64,000 nucleotides of DNA, taken from NCBI GenBank assembly GCA_001768235.1, contig MENK01000024.1, positions 246,919 through 310,918 of the forward strand, in the 5' to 3' direction. This document shows, piece after piece, positions 27,160 to 34,801 of the stretch. How positions within the stretch are numbered: position 1 is the first letter of the stretch; each line of letters starts with the position of its first letter. This DNA comes from Bacteroidetes bacterium GWB2_32_14. GTDB lineage: Bacteria > Bacteroidota > Bacteroidia > Bacteroidales > UBA12077. The translations under genes and the position numbers were made by a program. The notes under the pieces were generated by a model. The model was not told the origin of the DNA. It made no database searches and saw only the letters and a list, made by a program, of their open reading frames with translations.

Positions 27160-27789
27160 TTAGGATATCATTTTTTCAAGAGCATAGAGAGAATCTATAT
27201 AATTTACATGTTTTAAACGGCTTATTGCTTGTTCGCCCCCATGTTTAAAGGCTTGTCCGCCAACAATTAATTCAATATTTTTAAAATTATCCTGTAAAAT
27301 ATTGATTGCCTGAACCAGGTAATTGATATTAAAATAAATACTTAACGATAATCCAACCATATCCGGTTTTTTTTCATCAACGAATTTAATTAAATCGTTA
27401 ACAGGTGTATTTGAACCTATAAAATAGGAATTCCACTGATTTAATTCGAAAATATCGGCAACCATTTTCGCGCCAACCTGGTGCAGTTCGTTTGCAACGC
27501 AGGCAATTATAACATTTTTTCCATTTTTAGATTCGGAAAAGATTTGCGGGTAAAGAATTAACATTAACCGTTCGGTAATTGATGTAGCTAAATGTTCTGT
27601 TGCAACAGAAATTTTATTATTTTCCCATAATTTCCCAATTTCATACAATGATTCCTGGAAATAATCAACATATATTGTTTTAACGTCTGCGCCTTGTTCA
27701 ATCTTATTTTGTATAAACAATGTACAAAAATCTTTATCTCCATTAATCAAGGCATTCAAATAATTAGTATAAGCCTTATTTTCATGCAT
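27160..27789 (-). CDS. B12-binding protein with CarH-type photoreceptor signature
   Basis: 209 aa made of a helical cap (about 1-85) and a Rossmann-like cobalamin-binding domain (about 90-205). Trp55, nine residues, then Glu65-His66 (LWENNKISVATEHLATS) is the Wx9EH signature known from the light sensor CarH, where the Trp and His contact the adenosyl group. Glu101-Leu-His103-Gln-Val-Gly106 is the ExHxxG motif that supplies the lower cobalt ligand. The later SLS and GG blocks (VGLSLS, IVGGQAF) also fit. CarH carries a MerR DNA-binding domain; none is present here, and the partner is a kinase gene 21 bases downstream. I infer a B12-based light or B12-status sensor. Confidence 0.85.
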   Translation of the reverse strand: MHENKAYTNYLNALINGDKDFCTLFIQNKIEQGADVKTIYVDYFQESLYEIGKLWENNKISVATEHLATSITERLMLILYPQIFSESKNGKNVIIACVANELHQVGAKMVADIFELNQWNSYFIGSNTPVNDLIKFVDEKKPDMVGLSLSIYFNINYLVQAINILQDNFKNIELIVGGQAFKHGGEQAISRLKHVNYIDSLYALEKMIS

Positions 27790-28017
27790 ATTAAAATAGA
27801 TTATTGATCTACTAAGCTAAAAGAAAGGTACTAAAAGAATATCAGATAGTAAAGTGTTTTTATTATAATTTTGTAAAAGTAGAATTTGTTTTTTTTTATA
27901 ATAACGTGAGTTCGATATATGCTTGGTTTATTTCTAATCACTATTGTCCTGTAAAACTTTTAACAAGTATTTACTGTCGTGCTTACAGCACTTTTGATTT
28001 TTGTAAGTTGCTGATTA

Positions 28018-28078
28018 TTACCATACTTTTGCCCCGATGGGGCTTTTGTTGAGTTCCAAAGGAACGAAAGTATGGTAA
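28018..28078. other. Three-way-junction inverted repeat inside the MITE-like element
   Basis: A perfect 12-bp outer stem (TTACCATACTTT at 28018-28029 with AAAGTATGGTAA at 28067-28078) encloses two perfect 5-bp hairpins, GCCCC-GAT-GGGGC and GTTCC-AAA-GGAAC. The shape could form as RNA or as extruded DNA. Confidence 0.7.
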
Positions 28079-28195
28079 AACAATGCCAACCAAAAAGGAA
28101 AGCCCTGTAAGGGCGAAAGAAACATGGATGTCTTATTGTTTCAAGATATCATTATATATCTATATTTTTTATCGGACAACAGTGATTTCTAATAT

Positions 28196-28342
28196 ATTTT
28201 AATGTTTTATGCTCCTGCCAAAGGCAGGTTAACCCATGGAGCTTTTTTCGAAACAAACTAAATGATTATCAATGTATTTTGAATAGTTTTAGAATTATAA
28301 GACAAGAATCTATTTTTAATTCTAATATCGAACTCACATTAT
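28196..28342. repeat. Intergenic repeat, copy B
   Basis: Second copy of the repeat at 7815-7948. Here the hairpin CCTGCC-AAA-GGCAGG is perfect, followed by GGTTAACC and enclosed by GCTCC/GGAGC. It forms the right end of the MITE-like element and sits 48 bases after the stop of the 251-aa secreted protein (minus strand). Confidence 0.8.
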
Positions 28343-28390
28343 AATCAGGTAAACCCAGATAATCATCGAGAGTTTTATCGTATTCTTTTT

Positions 28391-29146
28391 TTACTTTTCG
28401 TTGATTATTTCCACTGAAACCAAATCTATGTAGTAATATGCTATTCTGTTCTCTGTTATCCTGTTTTCAAGAGAATTATTAAACACTGAAACATCCAGCT
28501 TAATGTAATCTGTATGGATATCATCATAAAAATTTCCGATGGTAATATATTCTTCATTTCCCCCGGCAGTTAGTGTATCCATCAGCGTGTACCAATAACC
28601 CCGTTCAGTAAAAATGGGTTCACGTGGTACACTTGCAGTGGGTTTGTAATTAAGTACTTTACTCGAGAGCCTGCTTTTTATTTTTTTTTCGGTTAAGCAT
28701 ATTCCTAAACCATTTGTAGCATACGTGGAATAGTTTGCAATAGCATAGTTAATTGTAATACAGTATCTTTCCCCCTTTTTTAGAGGCCTTGTTAATTTCG
28801 CCTGTAAATATTCCCTGTAATTATTTAATTTATTTTTATTTGATTTATTTTCAGGTGGTTTTTCCAAAAGTACTATCCCTGCATACGCGTTCCCTTCAAA
28901 AGCAAATAAGTTACCAATAAAATTTTGCGGGATACCAACCTGGTATTTAGTACACGAATTAAAATAATCGCTTGTTCCACGGGTAGGCAGGTACCAATGG
29001 GGAATCAAATAACGAACCGAATACAAGGTCATGTCGGCAGGGCAGGTGGTATAAATTTCAAAACCCGGGTTTGGAACAAGGTTTTGTGATTTTACAATTC
29101 CAGGCAATACACAAATAAAACCAAAGATTAGTAAAGTTTTTTTCAT
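28391..29146 (-). CDS. Secreted protein with the N-terminal domain of Bacteroidota OmpA-family proteins
   Basis: 251 aa with a signal peptide ending near VKSQ. The mature start NLVPNPGFE, then CPADM, W-PTRGTSDYFN-C and a late EYITIGNFYDD block match the beta-rich domain that often precedes an OmpA peptidoglycan-binding domain in Bacteroidota. No OmpA domain is present here, so the protein is the module on its own. It is 5 bases downstream of the 158-aa secreted protein and looks like the last gene of the transporter gene train. Confidence 0.8.
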   Translation of the reverse strand: MKKTLLIFGFICVLPGIVKSQNLVPNPGFEIYTTCPADMTLYSVRYLIPHWYLPTRGTSDYFNSCTKYQVGIPQNFIGNLFAFEGNAYAGIVLLEKPPENKSNKNKLNNYREYLQAKLTRPLKKGERYCITINYAIANYSTYATNGLGICLTEKKIKSRLSSKVLNYKPTASVPREPIFTERGYWYTLMDTLTAGGNEEYITIGNFYDDIHTDYIKLDVSVFNNSLENRITENRIAYYYIDLVSVEIINEK

Positions 29147-29151
29147 TTAAA

Positions 29152-29628
29152 TCAAAATCCAACTCTTGGTACCTTACGCCAAATGATATTAATTCCGACA
29201 CAGGCTCTTGTTTCTGAGCCATCTTCGGGTTTTACCCGTTCTGCAAGGAGTGTAATTTCAAGAATTACAGAACGTGTATTCTCATTTGTAAACCCAATTG
29301 ATTCGATATAATTTTCATTTGCATTATCGTATATTGTTTCTTTTGTTTCGGCATCAAGAATCCTAAAATGAACGGGTTCATAATTTGATTCAGTACATAC
29401 AATAAATATAAAGTCTTTTTTCCCGTATAAAACAAATTTATATTCGAAAGTTTTGTTAATTTCAAGCATGGCGCTTCTCGATTGGCCGTAATTCTGAAAT
29501 GCTTGCGGGAAATTATGCCTGCATGCTTTTGACTTATGGAAACCTGAACACATTTGAGCATGTATTGGATTCAGGGCATATAATGAAATAAAAATTAGAA
29601 GGCTGTATTTTACGATTTGTTTTAACAT
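29152..29628 (-). CDS. Secreted protein of unknown function, paralogue of 7950-8432
   Basis: 158 aa with a signal peptide ending near IHAQ. It shares the whole block order with the 160-aa protein next to the CRISPR array (C-x-GFH, YGQSRSA, YGKKDF, IESIGFT, IIWRKV). It is 12 bases downstream of the lipoprotein and 5 bases upstream of the OmpA-module protein. The role is unknown; the context suggests a cell-surface component working with the ABC transporter and lipoprotein. Confidence 0.82.
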   Translation of the reverse strand: MLKQIVKYSLLIFISLYALNPIHAQMCSGFHKSKACRHNFPQAFQNYGQSRSAMLEINKTFEYKFVLYGKKDFIFIVCTESNYEPVHFRILDAETKETIYDNANENYIESIGFTNENTRSVILEITLLAERVKPEDGSETRACVGINIIWRKVPRVGF

Positions 29629-29640
29629 TTTACAGGGGAT

Positions 29641-30519
29641 CTACTTTTCATAATAAGTTACGATACTTTTGCGAACTTGTGTAATTGATTTCTTGAAGTT
29701 TTTGAAAGCTTCATCATTAATAATAAATTCTGTTCCGCCTTCAATTTTTAATTGATTTCCCTCTCCCCTGGAAACTTTTGTTTCTACATTGGTTGCTTGC
29801 AATTGTTCAAACATGAGCTTTAATTCATTCAATTCGCCAAGAATACTTTTTACATAAACATCGGAGCTATATTGCATTGTAAAATTATAAAAGTTGTCAA
29901 ATACATATTTTTGTTCAAAAATACGTGTAACCATATTTTCGAAATCCGATATGTTATTAATATTCATTGAAGCCAGGTAAAGCGATTCAACAATAGCACC
30001 GGTAGTAATTAACGCTAAAATATTATTCCTGTTAGTATTTTCTAATAAGTCTGAAAGTTTATAGTAAAGTTCCTGTGAAATGCTTTGCAATGAATCGCCA
30101 TTAATTATATTCGCCTGAATCCTGTTTAATACAGATTCGTCGATTAAACCAAACAAATTGATTTTTTCAGATAAATCGCGGATAACTTTTAAATACTCAA
30201 TCTCAATATGTGTTTCATCGGTATAACTTAAATAAGCGAAATCGGCAATATAAACCCCAAGTACAATAGCCTGGTAACGGGTGTCTATGTATTTTACCGA
30301 GTTTTCAACGGGATTCACGAATGAAGGATCAGGTTTCATGTTTTCCATAAAAATCTCATTTATGATCTCGTCGGGCGAAGGTAAAAGAAACATGATTTCA
30401 GAATCATTGTCTGAAACAGCTAACTCATCTGTGTCGGAAACATTTGTTTTATCGGATTTACATTGAATTAAAGTTATAATGAAACCCAAAACAAGAATAA
30501 AATGCGTGATTGTTTTCAT
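29641..30519 (-). CDS. Lipoprotein of unknown function
   Basis: 292 aa. The N terminus is a lipoprotein signal with a lipobox LIQC, so the mature protein starts at Cys20 and is probably outer-membrane or periplasmic. The rest is mostly helical with no domain I recognise. It lies 10 bases downstream of the ABCG-like transporter and 12 bases upstream of the 158-aa secreted protein, so it is likely to act with them. Confidence 0.82.
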   Translation of the reverse strand: MKTITHFILVLGFIITLIQCKSDKTNVSDTDELAVSDNDSEIMFLLPSPDEIINEIFMENMKPDPSFVNPVENSVKYIDTRYQAIVLGVYIADFAYLSYTDETHIEIEYLKVIRDLSEKINLFGLIDESVLNRIQANIINGDSLQSISQELYYKLSDLLENTNRNNILALITTGAIVESLYLASMNINNISDFENMVTRIFEQKYVFDNFYNFTMQYSSDVYVKSILGELNELKLMFEQLQATNVETKVSRGEGNQLKIEGGTEFIINDEAFKNFKKSITQVRKSIVTYYEK

Positions 30520-30529
30520 GAGTATTTAT

Positions 30530-33500
30530 TTAAAAAGGTTTCTTGCTAAATAACAAATATAGTAAAATTGAAACAATAATTGTCATTATCCATAATGTGA
30601 TAATGTTAAATGCCAAAGTATTCATGGTATGCCTGCCAATTTTTTTTGTTGAAGAATAAAACTGGGCCCTTCCTGATTTTGAATCAGGTACCTGGTATAT
30701 GGGCTCGATTTTTCGAAGAATAACATTTTCGCTAACAGTATATGTTTCCAGGTTTGTCCTGTTAAGAACAATTTCGGCAAGTTTTACATTATAATGCTTG
30801 TTTTTAAATTCGTTAAAACTTTTATTGTCCCCTATATTTTTATGCAATGCGCGAGTTATTTTATCTTTATCAATACTTAAATTATTGAGTCGTTTACCAT
30901 AATATGTTTTTGCCGTTTTCAGGTAATTCTCAGTTCTGGTTATCATTTCGTTTGTTAATTCGTTTGGGTTAACCTGGTTGATATTTTTAAAACCACCGGC
31001 ATAATCTATCTTTTTTAACCCGTTTTTAAGTAAGGTTATTTTATTTATTCTTTCTGAATTTTCGGGATGGTCAGAATCCTGCATTATTTCATTAAGTGTT
31101 TTTGAAAGAACGGGTATTAAAAAAATTAAATCGAATTTTACATTGCTTTCGTCCATTTCAATATCGAAATAGCTTTTCTGGTACGGGTTATTTTTAAATT
31201 GAGCAACCATAAGAGCCTCGTATGCCCAACGAGAGGCCATTATGTCGCCAATTATCGGCGTATATTGTTGTGATACAAAATTTTTATTTAGCTGATCGTA
31301 TTGAACAACAACCCCGCTTAACAAAAGTTGTGGAACAATTAAAATGGGAACCAGTATATATATTACAATAACCGAATTGAAAACAGTAGAGATGAGTAAG
31401 CCTAGTATATTGGCAAAAAAGGATGTTGCAAATAACACGAGCCAGTAAATTAAAAACATTTCTTTTATTTCAAGAATAAAATTACCGATACTCACGTATA
31501 AAAAAGTCTGTATAAGGCTTAAAAAGAAAAGGAATCCGATTTTTGAAAGCAGGTAACTTTTTTTATCAAGTTTAAGAAAAGATTCACGTTTTAATATACC
31601 ACGATCTTTAAATATTTCTTCTGCACTAATTATTAAACCGATAAAAAGAGCAACAATAACACTCATGAAAAGATACGCGTGAATATTTTTATTAAAAGCA
31701 AAAATATAACCTGAATCTGGATTGTATGGATCAACACCAGAGCGACAAAGCAACGAAAGTATTAAAGCCAGCACGGGCGAAACAAGTACAGATAAAAAAA
31801 TATACTGGTTGTTTGATATCTTACTTAGAAAGTTTCGTTTCGAGAATATTATGAATTGTTTAAACTTCCCCGGTTTTTTAAACAAAACAGAAGGCAAATC
31901 ATCATTGGTATATGTTTGATGTTCAGGTTTTGAATTTTTTTCGATGAATAACCTGTTCCATTCTTCAGGGCTCACCTTGCGTTCATTCGTGCTATTCCCG
32001 AATTCATCAATTTTTTTTTCTTCAATTATTCTGAAAACAGATTCATGATTTATGTTTCCACAAATATCGCAATGGTCGCTTGAATTGATATAACGTCCGG
32101 TGGTTTCGTTAAAATATGTAATAGAATCAACAGGATTTCCAAAATACACGGTATATCCTTCTTTGTCGAGTACTAAAATCTCGTCGAACAATTTAAAATT
32201 ATCGGAAGAAGGTTGGTGGATATTAATAATAACAATTTTTCCTTTAATAGCTTGTTCGGTTAATAGTTTCATGATTTCATCGGCATCCGACGATGATAAT
32301 CCTGACGTGGGTTCGTCGGCAAGTAAAATCCATGGTTCGCGAATAAGCTCCAGGGCAATATTGAGCCTTTTACGTTGTCCGCCACTTATAAATTTATTTA
32401 ACGGGCTCCCGGTTTTTAAATCGCGTATATCGAAAAGATCTAAATCGATTAACAGGTTATTTACTTTTTCATTTATTTCGTCTTTTGTTAATTCTCCCAA
32501 ACACAATTGAGAATTTAAAAAGAGATTCTCGTAAACCGTGAGTTCTTCAATCAATAAATCATCCTGGGGAATAAAGCCTATTAATCCTTCAGTATTCTTT
32601 GTTTCCGTGTAGAGGTTGATATGATTTATCAGAACATCGCCTTTGTCGGGTTTAAGTGAACCGTTAAGCAAATTTAACAAGGTTGATTTCCCCACACCGC
32701 TCCGCCCGATTATACCAACCAGCTGGCCAGTGTTAAATGTAACCGATAAATTATGAACCCCAGTTTTGCTGTTACGATACCTGTATTCAAGGTTGTTTAC
32801 CCGGATGCTTATTTTAGGAACATTATCTGTTAAAAAAAGTTTTAAAATGTCGTTAAAATAAATGGGGGCAGAGTTTTCGAAACTTATTACTGTTCCTTTG
32901 TTTAAAATATAAATGTTATCGGTGAAAATCAGGTTGTGGTTTAATTTTAAATTTTCAGAACCTTTATAATAAAACAATATTGTTTCAACATTGGCTATAT
33001 GTAAAAAGTAGATTTGTCCGCCGATGTTTTCTTTTTCTATAAAGGTAAATTCTGTGTCGAAAAGTTTTTTGCTTCCAAATACCAGCAAATCTTTTTTGTT
33101 ACTGATATCGAACAATTTTTCATTTATAAACGATTTGCAGTTTAAAAAATCGGATGGATTAATTTTAAAATTTTCTGCAACAGATTGCAATACCCAATGA
33201 ATTGATTTATTTCCTGCTAACTGTTGCTGGAAATATTTGAATATGTATTTTTCGAAAATGAGTAAACGGATTACCAGTTGTAACCGGTATTTTTGGGGCA
33301 TTGTAGCATTTATCTGCAGTGTTGTTTGTTCAAGTATCGTGTAAAGAAATTCAGAATCTTTCGATTCGTTTTTCATTCCTTTATACTGTTCATAATAATT
33401 TTCAAATAAAATAATGTACTCGTTAATTAGCTGAGCTGTAAAATCTTTTTTTAAAAATAAACGGATAAACTGCTTAATATTATCAATAGATACCACGGGA

Positions 33501-33559
33501 AATAAGTTTGCAATTATTGCAAATAATCTTACCAGGTAATCTATTATTGCTTTATTCAA
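30530..33559 (-). CDS. ABCG-like ABC transporter, ATPase fused to permease
   Basis: 1,009 aa. A helical N-terminal region (about 1-130, TerB-like in feel, not certain) and an FHA-like beta region (about 150-245) precede the ATPase with Walker A near residue 290 (GRSGVGKST), the signature near 392 (SGGQRKRLNIA) and Walker B (LLADEPTSGL). This is followed by a Cys-containing linker (CDICG) and an ABC2-type permease of about six helices, with one large extracytoplasmic loop before the last helix. The ATPase-first order matches eukaryotic ABCG half-transporters. Substrate unknown. It starts 6 bases after the REC-pseudokinase gene. Confidence 0.9.
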   Translation of the reverse strand: MNKAIIDYLVRLFAIIANLFPVVSIDNIKQFIRLFLKKDFTAQLINEYIILFENYYEQYKGMKNESKDSEFLYTILEQTTLQINATMPQKYRLQLVIRLLIFEKYIFKYFQQQLAGNKSIHWVLQSVAENFKINPSDFLNCKSFINEKLFDISNKKDLLVFGSKKLFDTEFTFIEKENIGGQIYFLHIANVETILFYYKGSENLKLNHNLIFTDNIYILNKGTVISFENSAPIYFNDILKLFLTDNVPKISIRVNNLEYRYRNSKTGVHNLSVTFNTGQLVGIIGRSGVGKSTLLNLLNGSLKPDKGDVLINHINLYTETKNTEGLIGFIPQDDLLIEELTVYENLFLNSQLCLGELTKDEINEKVNNLLIDLDLFDIRDLKTGSPLNKFISGGQRKRLNIALELIREPWILLADEPTSGLSSSDADEIMKLLTEQAIKGKIVIINIHQPSSDNFKLFDEILVLDKEGYTVYFGNPVDSITYFNETTGRYINSSDHCDICGNINHESVFRIIEEKKIDEFGNSTNERKVSPEEWNRLFIEKNSKPEHQTYTNDDLPSVLFKKPGKFKQFIIFSKRNFLSKISNNQYIFLSVLVSPVLALILSLLCRSGVDPYNPDSGYIFAFNKNIHAYLFMSVIVALFIGLIISAEEIFKDRGILKRESFLKLDKKSYLLSKIGFLFFLSLIQTFLYVSIGNFILEIKEMFLIYWLVLFATSFFANILGLLISTVFNSVIVIYILVPILIVPQLLLSGVVVQYDQLNKNFVSQQYTPIIGDIMASRWAYEALMVAQFKNNPYQKSYFDIEMDESNVKFDLIFLIPVLSKTLNEIMQDSDHPENSERINKITLLKNGLKKIDYAGGFKNINQVNPNELTNEMITRTENYLKTAKTYYGKRLNNLSIDKDKITRALHKNIGDNKSFNEFKNKHYNVKLAEIVLNRTNLETYTVSENVILRKIEPIYQVPDSKSGRAQFYSSTKKIGRHTMNTLAFNIITLWIMTIIVSILLYLLFSKKPF

Positions 33560-33565
33560 TTTTTC

Positions 33566-34741
33566 TTATTTGTTATTGTTTATATTTAGTATTATTTCAA
33601 CAGTTCCTCCTGTACCGGCTTTATTGTATATTTTTAGTTCTCCATTATGCAATTCCGATATTAATTTTGCAATATACATGCTCATGTCGTTTACTTTATG
33701 ATAATCGGAGTTATTAAATGTGAAAGGCGAAAAAATTTCATCAGGATCATTCTCTGAAAAACCTTCGCCAAAGTCTGTAATCGTGCATTTAACTTTAGAA
33801 TTGAACCTGATTGTTTCAATTTCAATTGTTTTTCCATCTGGTGTATGAGAAATAGCATTTTCAATAATAAAACTAAAAAGTTTCGATAGCAATTCTTTAT
33901 CGGCATGTACAAGTAAACTGTTATCCATTTTATCAAGCAGTTGAATATTTTTCTTGAAAATAACTTCGTTATAATCGAGAAGGCAAAACCTGATAAGTTC
34001 TGTAAGGTTTACCATTTCCATTTTATATGAATAACTGTTTGAACTGAGTTCGGTTGTGAGAATTGCTTTACTGGCAAAACTTTCTAACCTTGTTATTGAT
34101 TTTTCGAGCAGTTCAATAAGATCTTTAAGGGTAGTAGCAGCTTCCTGGTTTTTAAGTAAATGCAGAGTTCCTACTATTCCTGTTAGTGGTGTTCGTATTT
34201 CGTTGCTTGTTAAATGCAGGAAGTGATTTTTCATTTTATCGAGTTTTTGAATCTCGATTAATGTTTCGTTTAGTTTTTTATTCGTTTCGCTTAATTCCTT
34301 TGTTTTTTCATTTACTTTTTCTTCTAACCAGGTATTCACATTTTTAAGTTTATCTTTACTTGATTTTAACTCGATGTGTGTTTTTATTCTTGCTGTTAGT
34401 TCTGTTGTATCGAAAGGTTTACTTATATAATCCTGGGCATTTAGCTCGAATCCTTTAACAACACTGTATTTATCGGTTTTTGCAGTAAGAAAAATAACAG
34501 GCACATCATCAAAATCTTTATTTTTTCTTATTTCCCGGCATACTTCAAATCCATCCATCCCAGGCATCATAATATCGAGCAAAATAAGATCGAACATTTC
34601 TGTTTTGATCCATTCCAATGCTTCGCTTCCGCTTTGAGCATATTCAACAAGATAATTGTTTTTTTCAAGCAGGTTTCCAAGTACTTGTAGGTTTTGTGGG
34701 TTATCATCAACAATTAAAAGTTTAAACTTTTCGTCAACCAT
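33566..34741 (-). CDS. Receiver fused to a degenerate histidine kinase
   Basis: 391 aa. An intact N-terminal receiver (LLIVDDNPQN, LILLDIMMPGMDG with the phospho-acceptor Asp, FLTAKTD, ISKPFD), a coiled coil, then a HisKA-like helix pair whose H-box reads TSNEIRTPLTGI: the phospho-accepting His is Asn180, read directly from the codon AAC. The ATPase-like domain keeps an N-box (ENAISHT) and DFGEGF but its G2 region reads DMSMYIAK instead of GLGL. It is therefore probably not an active kinase. It likely acts as a phosphorylation-controlled scaffold. The transporter gene follows after 6 bases and the hybrid kinase gene precedes it by 60. Confidence 0.9.
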   Translation of the reverse strand: MVDEKFKLLIVDDNPQNLQVLGNLLEKNNYLVEYAQSGSEALEWIKTEMFDLILLDIMMPGMDGFEVCREIRKNKDFDDVPVIFLTAKTDKYSVVKGFELNAQDYISKPFDTTELTARIKTHIELKSSKDKLKNVNTWLEEKVNEKTKELSETNKKLNETLIEIQKLDKMKNHFLHLTSNEIRTPLTGIVGTLHLLKNQEAATTLKDLIELLEKSITRLESFASKAILTTELSSNSYSYKMEMVNLTELIRFCLLDYNEVIFKKNIQLLDKMDNSLLVHADKELLSKLFSFIIENAISHTPDGKTIEIETIRFNSKVKCTITDFGEGFSENDPDEIFSPFTFNNSDYHKVNDMSMYIAKLISELHNGELKIYNKAGTGGTVEIILNINNNK

Positions 34742-34801
34742 ATATTTGGTTATTTAATAATTATAAATATTTATTAAAAGTTATGATTTTGCTATTCCTG
34801 T

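Larger units (their letters stand above)
27901..28342. repeat. MITE-like structured element with terminal inverted repeats
   Basis: No gene is seen across 27790-28390. The left end ATAACGTGAGTTCGATAT (27901-27918) is matched, inverted, at 28325-28342 with 17 of 18 bases identical. A second, nested inverted pair with a core AATCACTnTTGTCC lies at 27936-27955 and around 28165-28187. Inside are several short hairpins, including a GCCCT/AGGGC stem. No convincing target-site duplication was visible. The element probably is a non-autonomous or decayed mobile element. Confidence 0.6.
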
